DNA from: Rhodocyclaceae bacterium
Lineage (GTDB): Bacteria; Pseudomonadota; Gammaproteobacteria; Burkholderiales; Rhodocyclaceae
Length of the DNA stretch: 53,312 nt
Reading direction: 5' to 3'
Assembly: GCA_026417115.1 (NCBI GenBank)
Contig: JAOADW010000005.1
Location: 1-53,312, forward strand
This document shows, one piece after another, positions 12,410 through 19,355 of the stretch. A program made the position numbers and the translations under genes. The notes under the pieces are model-generated. The model was not told the origin of the DNA, did not search any database, and saw only the letters and a program-made list of their open reading frames with translations. Each line of letters opens with the position of its first letter. The first letter of the stretch is position 1.

Positions 12410-13284
12410 CGTGTTTGCGCCAAGACCTCGACCCACCGGTCGATCAAAGCGAAATACTCGGCGGCCGTGCTGCCGGCGGGCGGCTCGATGGGCAAACGCG
12501 CCACCCTCAGGCCCGTGAGGGCAGCAAGCTTCTCTGCGCCAGCAGACGGCTGATAAGGCGTATGGATGATCACGCCCTCCTTGCCTTTGAGCGTGGTGGC
12601 GAGACTTTCGAGGTGGCTTGCGCTGGGCGCAATCCCCGGCAGCGGCTCGAGTGTGCCCAGATGGGGCCGCTGCAAAAAAGCAAGGAGATACACGGCATCT
12701 TTGTGATAGGTGACGGCGCCCGCTGCGCTGGCCGCCTTTTGTCGCCAAAGTGGAGTTCTTCGCGCGACTTCCTGCGCAAAGGCCTCGGCGTTTTGGCGAT
12801 AGCTCGCCGCATGGAAAGCATCGAGCCTGGCCATACGCTCGGCCAAGGCTTGCGCGACCGTCGCCATGCGGCCAGGATCGAGATGGAAATGGGGATTGCC
12901 CGCGGGATGCACATCGCCCTGCGAACGATCCGCCGCGGCGCCTGCTTCCAACAACGCCACATGCGCCGCCGCTTCGAAATAGCCCGGACGGCCGGGCATC
13001 ACGCGTGCGTTGGCCGCGCCAGAGAGCGCGGCAGGCAGCCAACCGACCTCGAGGTCGGCGCCGACGGCGACGACGAGGTCGGCATCGCGCAACGCGCGCA
13101 TCATCGAAGGCTTGACCTGCAGGTGGTGGGCATCTCGATCCGGCGGCGCGAGCTCCACGACCCTCACCGCGGCGCCGCCGACGACGCGCGCCAGCATGCC
13201 CATGCTCGCCGTCGTGGCGACGACTTCGAGCGCCGCGGCCCAGGGGGTCCAAGCCAACAACAGCAAAAGAATCAGGCGCCTCAT
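12406..13284 (-). CDS. znuA: Periplasmic zinc-binding protein (ZnuA-like, cluster A-I)
   Basis: Captures zinc in the periplasm for ZnuBC. The protein has 292 residues with a signal peptide (RRLILLLLLAWTPWAAA). Candidate metal ligands are His53/His54 (DAHHLQ), His132/His134 (NPHFHLDP) and His194 (YHKDAVY). The fourth position falls near His241. The long His/Asp-rich loop found in E. coli ZnuA is absent here. The start at 13284 is preceded by a GGGGGAG ribosome site. It lies 10 bases downstream of the outer-membrane gene and overlaps znuC by ATGA. Zinc specificity is inferred from the zur context; sequence alone would also allow manganese. Confidence 0.9.
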   Translation of the reverse strand: MRRLILLLLLAWTPWAAALEVVATTASMGMLARVVGGAAVRVVELAPPDRDAHHLQVKPSMMRALRDADLVVAVGADLEVGWLPAALSGAANARVMPGRPGYFEAAAHVALLEAGAAADRSQGDVHPAGNPHFHLDPGRMATVAQALAERMARLDAFHAASYRQNAEAFAQEVARRTPLWRQKAASAAGAVTYHKDAVYLLAFLQRPHLGTLEPLPGIAPSASHLESLATTLKGKEGVIIHTPYQPSAGAEKLAALTGLRVARLPIEPPAGSTAAEYFALIDRWVEVLAQTR

Positions 13285-13294
13285 TGTCTCCCCC

Positions 13295-14722
13295 TCAAAA
13301 CGCATGCGCGCCATGCGCGCCTAAGCTGAGCTGGTATTGCAGGAAAAGCTGATTGGCTTTTTCGCGCACGCCATCGACCCAGAGATGCGCGCGTGACAAT
13401 TGCAGGCGCAGCCGCGAAAAATGATCGATCTCACGCGTCAGCGCCCACGTCCAGCGATCCGAACGCCGCCATTCCTGCAATCGCCCACTAGGCCCGCGGA
13501 CTTCGTTCTTCGTCAGCCCCAGGGCGTCATAGCGCAGGCCGATGCGCCAATAGGGCAACACGCCATAGGTCGCCTGAATGACCGCGCCATCCTGGACAAA
13601 GTCGCGTGGCTGACCGAGAAGCGCGCCGTCCTCATGGAAAGCGATGCGCAGGTCTTTACTGACGCGCAGGTATTCGGCGACGAACTTGAGGTTGCCCTGG
13701 CCGCCGTAACCATCGGCGTCGTAGCGATACACTGCGTCGAGCCCCCAGGCCCTCGCCTTGCCTTCGAGGGCGTGTACGAGCGATGCGGGATCCTCGGCCG
13801 TGTGATCATGAACCTCTTGATGCTGGCGGGCGCGTGCAAGCCAACCGCCCCATTGCAAGGCGTGACGCGTCCCGAGATCGGGCGCGAATTTCGCATAGAG
13901 AGTCCACAGACGCGGACCACCTTTCTGCGCGGAAAGCTGCCCGGCGGCAGTCGGCGCAAGAGGCTGGCCATCGGCGCGCGCGTTGGGAGTTGTAAGCCCG
14001 CTCGTGGCAAATGCCTGCTCCTGACCTTGCAACCATTCGACGCCAAACTGCGTATACCAACTGCCCGTCTTGGGCGTCCAGACCACTCGCAAACCCGTAT
14101 CGGTGAGGCCATGCTCTCCCAAGAGCGTCTGATAGGGCAGATTCTGGTCTACGAAATCCCACTGATGGGGATGCTGGGCGTTGAGATAGCCGATGCCGGA
14201 AAGAAATTTGCCGGCGCGCAATTTGAAGCCAGCAGGCAGGCTGCGTGTCTCGAAATAAGCTTCCTCGAGCGTCACTTCGCCTTTGCGCTCGATGCCAAGC
14301 TTGGCGGCGGCGTCGAAATGGGGGCTCACGGCGGCGGACAAGACGAGCTCCGTCGTGCGCAGATCGAAGCCACGCTCGAGAGCGCGCGCATGCTCGTCAT
14401 GCGCATGATGCGCGCCATCGATGCTTGCGTAGAGTGAAGCGCTTCTCCCTCCTCGGTTGTCGTGGAAATATACGCCATCGAGGATCAATGAAACGTTTGG
14501 ATTGAAGGCGCTGGCGGCGGCCGGCGACGCGGGCTCCGGCGCCTTTCTCGCCATGCCTTTCTCCTCCGCGGCCCGCAGGCGCGCCTCCAGCATCGCAATG
14601 CGTTCTTCATAGGCCTTGCGCAGCTGCGCGATTTCTTCCCGCAGCGCGCGCATGTCCTCTTGGGCAAACGCAGGGTATGCAAAACAGGCGAATGCAAGCC
14701 CTGCCGCCAATGGGTTGCGCAT
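13295..14722 (-). CDS. Putative outer-membrane beta-barrel protein with His-rich segments, zinc operon
   Basis: I do not recognise a named family. The protein has 475 residues. It has a signal peptide (cleavage after AYPAFA), a coiled-coil segment at about residues 22-58 (MRALREEIAQLRKAYEERIA), a Pro/Ala linker, and then alternating aromatic/hydrophobic strands typical of a porin-like barrel. Histidine clusters occur at 105-111 (HHAHDEH), 184-186 (HPH) and 301-307 (HQEVHDH), which could be metal-binding loops. The ribosome site AAGGAGG is strong. It precedes znuA by 10 bases in the zur operon. The inferred role is zinc passage across the outer membrane under starvation, taking the place of the TonB-dependent ZnuD of other bacteria. 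It lacks a TonB box and plug domain. Confidence 0.7.
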   Translation of the reverse strand: MRNPLAAGLAFACFAYPAFAQEDMRALREEIAQLRKAYEERIAMLEARLRAAEEKGMARKAPEPASPAAASAFNPNVSLILDGVYFHDNRGGRSASLYASIDGAHHAHDEHARALERGFDLRTTELVLSAAVSPHFDAAAKLGIERKGEVTLEEAYFETRSLPAGFKLRAGKFLSGIGYLNAQHPHQWDFVDQNLPYQTLLGEHGLTDTGLRVVWTPKTGSWYTQFGVEWLQGQEQAFATSGLTTPNARADGQPLAPTAAGQLSAQKGGPRLWTLYAKFAPDLGTRHALQWGGWLARARQHQEVHDHTAEDPASLVHALEGKARAWGLDAVYRYDADGYGGQGNLKFVAEYLRVSKDLRIAFHEDGALLGQPRDFVQDGAVIQATYGVLPYWRIGLRYDALGLTKNEVRGPSGRLQEWRRSDRWTWALTREIDHFSRLRLQLSRAHLWVDGVREKANQLFLQYQLSLGAHGAHAF

Positions 14723-14768
14723 AGCAATCCTCCTTGCTCGAAAAGGGAAAATGGGGCGAAAAAACTCT

Positions 14769-15059
14769 TCAGAGGCAAGGAAGCGCGGGTGGCGCACGCC
14801 CGTGGTAGGGCAGGCGCAGCGGCGCCGCGACGCCAAGCTGCGCTTTCCCCGCGGGGCGCATGCGCGGAAACAAAGGCTCGGGCAGCCTTGGGGAAGACGC
14901 TGGCGGCGCATTCCAGCCAGGCGCCGCGAGGCATTCGATGCAAGGGGTATCGGCAGAAGCCATCGCATGAGCGACGCCATGCTCGGCCAGCGCCCACTGC
15001 GCGCCCAGCAAGGCTATGACGAACGCGATCAGGCGCCAGATTTCCCCTTGGCTGCGCAT
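14769..15059 (-). CDS. Small exported protein with His and CxxC motifs
   Basis: A 96-residue product of unknown function. One N-terminal hydrophobic segment (IAFVIALLGAQWALA) acts as a signal or anchor. A short motif HGVAHAM followed by CIECL comes next, then a Pro/Arg-rich tail. The pattern of His near the membrane followed by CxxC resembles the DUF2946-type small proteins found near metal genes; this assignment is tentative. Its start lies inside the 3' end of zur (31-base overlap), and the outer-membrane gene follows 46 bases after the stop, so it belongs to the zur operon. No strong ribosome site is visible, which lowers confidence. It could bind zinc or copper in the periplasm. Confidence 0.5.
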   Translation of the reverse strand: MRSQGEIWRLIAFVIALLGAQWALAEHGVAHAMASADTPCIECLAAPGWNAPPASSPRLPEPLFPRMRPAGKAQLGVAAPLRLPYHGRAPPALPCL

Positions 15060-15463
15060 TGGGCGCACGTTCCTTTGACGTCGAACTCCGCCGCTTCGAG
15101 TCGAAAACCTTTGGGCAAGCGCGGCGGCTTTGGCGGCGGCGCGGTCAAACAAAACACGCCGCCGCATCCGAGGCAATGGAAATGGACATGCCGCTCATGC
15201 CGCCTGTGCGTATCGCGCGCGGAAAACCGGGCCACACCGCGTCGATCGACAGCCTTCGTCGCCAGCCCTGCCGCCGTCAGCGCCTCGAGCACGCGATAGA
15301 GCGTCACGCGGTCCGGCGGGGCATCCGCCTCTTTCCTTGCTAGCGCCTCGATCTCCGCATGCGAAAGGGGCTTGGTGGTTTCCGCCAGCAAGCGCAAGAC
15401 GAAAAGGCGCGCCGGCGTCGCCTTGAGCCCGGCATTTCGCAGTATGGATGCAATCGACTCCAT
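15029..15463 (-). CDS. zur: Zinc uptake regulator, Fur family
   Basis: Zinc-sensing repressor of 144 residues. The N-terminal winged helix includes the recognition helix region DRVTLYRVLEAL (51-62). Cys97-x2-Cys100 and Cys133-x2-Cys136 form the structural zinc site. HVHFHC (92-97) supplies regulatory-site histidines. The genes around it (ZIP, znuABC) identify it as Zur rather than Fur. It is the first gene of the minus-strand arm, divergent from the ZIP gene, with a long palindromic operator between them. The start at 15463 has no Shine-Dalgarno sequence. A TAGATT -10 element ends six bases before the ATG, so the message may be leaderless and autoregulated. Confidence 0.93.
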   Translation of the reverse strand: MESIASILRNAGLKATPARLFVLRLLAETTKPLSHAEIEALARKEADAPPDRVTLYRVLEALTAAGLATKAVDRRGVARFSARDTHRRHERHVHFHCLGCGGVFCLTAPPPKPPRLPKGFRLEAAEFDVKGTCAQCAAKGKSGA

Positions 15464-15469
15464 GGCGCG

Positions 15470-15498
15470 AATCTAACGCAACTTGTTTGCAAATGCAA
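15470..15498 (-). promoter_or_regulatory. Predicted zur promoter
   Basis: On the minus strand, TTGCAT (complement of 15493-15498) and TAGATT (complement of 15470-15475) are separated by exactly 17 bases. The -35 hexamer lies within one arm of the operator palindrome, so Zur binding would block it. The -10 ends six bases before the zur ATG. Confidence 0.6.
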
Positions 15499-15518
15499 CA
15501 TGATTGCATTTGCAAACA
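15484..15518. promoter_or_regulatory. Zur operator (perfect 15-base-arm palindrome)
   Basis: TGTTTGCAAATGCAA at 15484-15498 and its exact reverse complement at 15504-15518 flank the 5-base spacer CATGA. The inner 21 bases have the form AAATG-N11-CATTT, the same framework as the known Zur consensus of gammaproteobacteria (AAATGTTATANTATAACATTT). It sits between the divergent zur and ZIP genes and overlaps the -35 hexamers of both. A single occupied site could therefore repress both arms of the island. Confidence 0.85.
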
Positions 15519-15532
15519 TTTCATGCTTTAAT
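15504..15532 (+). promoter_or_regulatory. Predicted ZIP-operon promoter
   Basis: TTGCAT (15504-15509) and TTTAAT (15527-15532) are separated by 17 bases. The -35 lies in the right arm of the Zur palindrome. Only nine bases separate the -10 from the ATG at 15542, with no Shine-Dalgarno sequence, so transcription would start next to the start codon. Confidence 0.6.
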
Positions 15533-15541
15533 GCCTTGGCC

Positions 15542-16333
15542 ATGCTCGGCCTTCCTCTTTATTTCCAAATCGCGCTAGCTTGCCTGGCAGGCGGCGTGCT
15601 CTCGCTCTTCGCCGCCGCACTCGTGATGTTCGGGCTTTCGCGGCGTTGGCTGGCATACGCAGTGAGTTTTTCGATCGGCGTCTTGCTCGCGACGGCGCTT
15701 TTGCATCTATTGCCCGAGGCGCTGGAATCGGGACTCTCTCCGCATGAGGCATTTCCGACGCTACTTTGTGGCATCCTTGGTTTTTTTGCCCTGGAAAAGT
15801 TCGCCATCTGGCGCCACGCGCATGGCAATACGGACACGCATGTCGGCGCCCCCTCGTGTGAGGATCACACCCACGAGCATCATCACGCTCAAGGCGGCGA
15901 GGCGCTCGTGATCGTCGTTGGCGATGGTTTCCACAACTTTGTCGATGGCCTGATGATCGCCGCCGCCTTTCTCGCCGATCCCCATCTTGGCTGGCTCGCC
16001 ACAGCCGCGGTGGTCGCGCACGAAGTGCCGCAAGAAGCAGGCGACTTCGCCATCTTACTGGCTGCAGGCCTCTCACGCGCGCGTGCATTCGTCTGGAATG
16101 GGCTATCGAGCCTCGCTTCGCTCGGAGGTGGCGTCATCGGCTATATCGCGTTCGAAGAAGCCCAGCGCGCGATCCCCTATCTCGTCACCCTCGCGGCAGC
16201 AAGTTTCGTCTATATCGCGATCGCCGACCTGATGCCGCGGCTGAAACGCGAACAACGCGGCATCCTCGGCCATGCCGCATTGCTCGCGCTGGGCATCGTC
16301 ACGGTTCTCCTGCTCAATGGTCATCGCCACTGA
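15542..16333 (+). CDS. ZIP family zinc transporter
   Basis: Inner-membrane zinc importer of 263 residues. It has about eight hydrophobic segments with the cytoplasmic His-rich loop between the third and fourth (THVG-CEDHTHEHHHAQGG). Transport-site motifs are GDGFHNFVDGLMIAAAF (fourth segment, His-Asn-x2-Asp) and AHEVPQEAGDFAILL (fifth segment, HEx2QE). The start at 15542 gives the usual short N-terminus. Longer frames would begin inside the operator. It is the first gene of the plus-strand arm, directly downstream of the Zur box, so it should be induced when zinc is low. The DUF2796 gene follows after 10 bases. Confidence 0.92.
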   Translation: MLGLPLYFQIALACLAGGVLSLFAAALVMFGLSRRWLAYAVSFSIGVLLATALLHLLPEALESGLSPHEAFPTLLCGILGFFALEKFAIWRHAHGNTDTHVGAPSCEDHTHEHHHAQGGEALVIVVGDGFHNFVDGLMIAAAFLADPHLGWLATAAVVAHEVPQEAGDFAILLAAGLSRARAFVWNGLSSLASLGGGVIGYIAFEEAQRAIPYLVTLAAASFVYIAIADLMPRLKREQRGILGHAALLALGIVTVLLLNGHRH

Positions 16334-16343
16334 AACAGACGCC

Positions 16344-16868
16344 ATGAAGCCATTTCCCCTTTTCGCCATGCTTGCCCTTGCCGCCTGTCCAGTCCTCGCG
16401 CCACGCGCGCATACACATGGCGAAGGCCGGCTTGTCGCCCTGCTCGAAGGCGCATCCCTCACGCTCGAAATCGCCGTGCCCCTCGAGGCAGCCGCGGGCT
16501 TCGAGCGGCCGCCCAGAAATGACAAAGAAAAGGACCTGCTCGCCAAGGCGCGGCAAACGCTCGGCGAGGCAAGCCACTGGCGTATCAATGCGGAGGCTCG
16601 ATGCCAACTCGAACACAGGCAGGTGAGCGTTCCTTTCCTCGATTCTTTCGAGCAAAGCCAGGGGCCAGCACCCACCGGTGACGCCTCTCACGCCGACATC
16701 GAAGCGCGCTTCGTCTATCGCTGCGCCCATCCCGAGGCGTTGAAAAGCCTCGAGACGACGCTGTTTCGCTTATTGCCCCGTCTTTATCGCTTCGAAGCGA
16801 TCCGCATTGGACCGCGTGGCCAAGGCAAAGCGCGTCTGACGCCCAAGACGCCGACGCTTTCATGGTGA
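16344..16868 (+). CDS. DUF2796 family periplasmic protein
   Basis: A 174-residue exported protein with signal peptide (FPLFAMLALAACPVLA) and a mature N-terminus starting HTHGEG, a typical metal-ligand motif of DUF2796 proteins. The rest (LEIAVPLEAAAGFERPP) follows the family pattern. Function is not established. Family members sit in zinc-starvation clusters with an ABC ATPase, an FtsX-like permease and a DUF3299 protein, the same order as here and as in the Zur-regulated PA4063-PA4066 cluster of Pseudomonas aeruginosa. A role as periplasmic zinc binder or chaperone is inferred. A Cys residue in the signal region (AAC) could alternatively make it a lipoprotein, but the lipobox is poor. Confidence 0.82.
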   Translation: MKPFPLFAMLALAACPVLAPRAHTHGEGRLVALLEGASLTLEIAVPLEAAAGFERPPRNDKEKDLLAKARQTLGEASHWRINAEARCQLEHRQVSVPFLDSFEQSQGPAPTGDASHADIEARFVYRCAHPEALKSLETTLFRLLPRLYRFEAIRIGPRGQGKARLTPKTPTLSW

Positions 16869-16875
16869 GCGCCGC

Positions 16876-17562
16876 ATGATCGAGCTTGCCGAGGTTGTCT
16901 TTCGTTGGCCGGGACAACGAAAGCCTTGTCTTGCGATCGAGCGTTTTCATCTCGCGCCGGCAGAACGCGTGTTTCTCCATGGCCCCTCGGGCTCTGGCAA
17001 GAGCACGCTTTTGAACTTGATCGGCGGCGTCATGCGGCCCGCACAAGGGCGCATCGTGGTGCTCGGCCAAGATCTGGCGGCGCTGCGAGCCCGCCGGCGT
17101 GATCGATTCCGCGCCGACCACATCGGCTTCATCTTCCAGCAATTCAATCTGTTGCCGTGGTTGTCGGTCCTCGACAATGTCTTGCTGGCTTGTCGTTTCT
17201 CTTCTCGACGCCGAGAACGCGCCGGAAATGCGCGTGCAGCGGCCGAGCGGCTACTCGCAAGCCTAGACATGGCGCCCTCGCTCTGGCGCCGGCCGGCAGC
17301 CGAGCTGTCCGTAGGACAGCAGCAACGCGTTGCCGCCGCGCGCGCGCTGATCGGACGACCTGAAATCCTGATCGCCGATGAGCCCACCTCTGCGCTTGAC
17401 GCAGAGCGCCAGCTTGCTTTCATCGACCTCTTGCTCAGCGAGGCCAGGGCGACGGAAGCCGCCCTGCTGTTCGTCAGCCACGATCTCAGACTCGCACGCC
17501 ATTTCGACCGCATCGTCGAGATGCAGGCGATCAATCGCATGGCCGGGGAGGCAGATCGATGA
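16876..17562 (+). CDS. ABC transporter ATP-binding protein (MacB/LolD type), zinc cluster
   Basis: ATPase of 228 residues. Walker A GPSGSGKST, Q-loop FQQFNLLPWLSVLDNV, signature LSVGQQQRVAAARAL, Walker B ILIADEPTSALD and the H-loop FVSHD are all intact. The FQQFNLLP segment is typical of LolD/MacB-type ATPases that pair with FtsX-like permeases. These transporters act on periplasmic or outer-membrane substrates rather than importing solutes. It follows DUF2796 by 7 bases and overlaps the permease gene by ATGA (17559-17562). What it moves or powers in the zinc response is not known. Confidence 0.88.
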   Translation: MIELAEVVFRWPGQRKPCLAIERFHLAPAERVFLHGPSGSGKSTLLNLIGGVMRPAQGRIVVLGQDLAALRARRRDRFRADHIGFIFQQFNLLPWLSVLDNVLLACRFSSRRRERAGNARAAAERLLASLDMAPSLWRRPAAELSVGQQQRVAAARALIGRPEILIADEPTSALDAERQLAFIDLLLSEARATEAALLFVSHDLRLARHFDRIVEMQAINRMAGEADR

Positions 17563-18827
17563 AAGCCCTCTTTGCATTGGCCTTCAAAAGCGCTTGGGCG
17601 CGTCGCTTTCTGCTGACCATCACGCTCGTCGCCATCGCCCTCGCCACCAGTTTGCTGCTCGCCATCGAGCGCGTGCGGCTCGATGCGCGCACGAGCTTCA
17701 CGCAAGCCGTCTCAGGCGTCGATCTCGTCGTCGGCGCACGAGGCGGCGCCCTCGAGCTCATGCTCAACGCCGTGTTCCATGCTGGCGGTAGCTCCCACAC
17801 CATTCGTTGGGACAGTTTCGAAGCGTGGCGGCGCCATCCGGCAGTCGCCTGGGCCGTGCCCGTCTCGCTCGGCGATGCCTATCGCGGATTTCCCGTCGTG
17901 GGCACCACGCCGGATTATTTCCGTCATCTCCATCATGGCGATAAGAAACCCTTGACGTTTGCGGCAGGCCGTTCCTTCGCCGGCGACCTCGACAGCGTGT
18001 TCGAAGCCGTCGTCGGCCATACGGTGGCCTCTCAGCTTGGCTTGCGCACCGGCGAGCGCATCACGCTCTCGCACGGCATGACCGAGCTCTCGCCATTGCA
18101 CGCCGACAAGCCTTTCACGATCGTCGGCATCCTCGCGCCCACGGGCACGCCCATGGATCGCGCGGTCTTCGTTTCCCTCGAGGCGATCTCTGCGATCCAT
18201 CTCGATTGGGTCGCGGGCGCTCCCACCCCCGGGCTTTCGATTCCTGCCGAACTCGTCCGCAAATTCGACCTTGCGCCGAAAACGATCACGGCTTTCTACC
18301 TCGGCCTTCATCAGCGCGCCGATGTCTTTCGCCTCCAGAGAGCCATCCATTCTTACGTGCAAGAACCCTTGCTCGCCGTACTGCCGGGGGTTGCGCTCGA
18401 TGAACTCTGGTCGCTGCTCACGCAAGTCGAAACCACATTGCTGACGCTTTCCGCGCTGGTCGTCGTCGTAGGGCTTGCTGGCCTTTCGGCGACGATGCTC
18501 GCGAGCCTCGAATCCCGGCGCCGCGAGCTGGCCATCCTGCGCAGCTTAGGCGCGGGCGCGCCTGAGATTCTCCTCTTGTTGGCCACGGAAGGAATGATCG
18601 TCACGGCCGCCGGCATCCTGGCTGGCCTCGTCTTGCTGGCGCTCGCGCTCATTCCCCTTGCTCCCCTCGCCCACGGCTATGGTATTCATCTTTCATGGCG
18701 GCCTCCCGCTGCCTCGGAATGGATGATTCTCGGCGCCATCTTTCTCAGCGGTATTCTCTCGAGCCTCGTGCCAGGCTTGAGAGCCCTGCGCATGACGCTC
18801 GTCGATGGCCTCACCCCCCGCAGCTAG
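17559..18827 (+). CDS. FtsX-like ABC permease, zinc cluster
   Basis: Membrane partner of the preceding ATPase, 422 residues. It has one N-terminal membrane segment (about 12-32), a large periplasmic domain (about 40-290), and three C-terminal membrane segments (VVVVGLAGLSATMLASL; GMIVTAAGILAGLVLLALA; WMILGAIFLSGILSSLVPG), which is the MacB/FtsX topology. The segment SRRRELAILRSLGAGAPEI after the second helix is the conserved coupling region. It is translationally coupled to the ATPase. The DUF3299 gene begins 2 bases after its stop. It corresponds to PA4065 of the known P. aeruginosa zinc cluster. Confidence 0.88.
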   Translation: MKALFALAFKSAWARRFLLTITLVAIALATSLLLAIERVRLDARTSFTQAVSGVDLVVGARGGALELMLNAVFHAGGSSHTIRWDSFEAWRRHPAVAWAVPVSLGDAYRGFPVVGTTPDYFRHLHHGDKKPLTFAAGRSFAGDLDSVFEAVVGHTVASQLGLRTGERITLSHGMTELSPLHADKPFTIVGILAPTGTPMDRAVFVSLEAISAIHLDWVAGAPTPGLSIPAELVRKFDLAPKTITAFYLGLHQRADVFRLQRAIHSYVQEPLLAVLPGVALDELWSLLTQVETTLLTLSALVVVVGLAGLSATMLASLESRRRELAILRSLGAGAPEILLLLATEGMIVTAAGILAGLVLLALALIPLAPLAHGYGIHLSWRPPAASEWMILGAIFLSGILSSLVPGLRALRMTLVDGLTPRS

Positions 18828-18829
18828 CG

Positions 18830-19354
18830 ATGATCCGACAACTACTTTTTCTTTGCCTGTTTTGCGCCGCCCCACTCGCGGCGCAAACGTTCCCTGAAAT
18901 CAAATGGGAAGAACTGGTGCCGAAAAGCTGGAACCCAGCCGCCCTATTCAAGGATCTGGATCTTTCCAAACTCTCGGACGCCGACCCCCGCGCGATGGAA
19001 GCGATGGAACGCCTGAAGCGCGAATGGGATGCCGCACCCATCGAGCCTGCGCTCAGCGGTCGGCGCGGGCGCATCGCCGGCTTCGCGATCCCGCTCGAGC
19101 GTGCCGGTGAAAAAGTAAGCGAGTTCCTCTTGGTACCCTACTTCGGAGCCTGTATCCACACGCCTCCACCGCCCGCCAACCAGATCATCCATGCCCGAGC
19201 CAGCAAACCCTTGGCCGACGTGCGCATGATGGCACCGATCTGGGTCTTTGGCACGCTCGAAATCAAGCGTCGCGAAACGCAATGGGGAGTCGCCGGCTAT
19301 GCGATGCGCGTCGAGCGTATCGAGCCGTATCAGGGCGCGCCCGCGCCGCGCTGA
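18830..19354 (+). CDS. DUF3299 family exported protein, copy 1
   Basis: A 174-residue protein with signal peptide (LLFLCLFCAAPLAA) and the DUF3299 core: RIAGFAIPLER, then EFLLVPYFGACIHTPPPPANQIIH, then GTLEIKR and GYAMRVERIEPY. The Cys and His in GACIH are likely functional, possibly metal-binding; this is inference. It ends the plus-strand zinc operon, immediately after the permease, matching the last gene of the PA4063-PA4066 type cluster. Its 3' end is one base from the convergent rlmI stop. A paralogue lies at 20779-21402. Confidence 0.85.
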   Translation: MIRQLLFLCLFCAAPLAAQTFPEIKWEELVPKSWNPAALFKDLDLSKLSDADPRAMEAMERLKREWDAAPIEPALSGRRGRIAGFAIPLERAGEKVSEFLLVPYFGACIHTPPPPANQIIHARASKPLADVRMMAPIWVFGTLEIKRRETQWGVAGYAMRVERIEPYQGAPAPR

Positions 19355-19355
19355 A

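Noticed and set aside
12410-13252. Upstream extension of the znuC frame
   Set aside because: It lies out of frame inside znuA and has no ABC features; the true start is the ATGA overlap at 12409.
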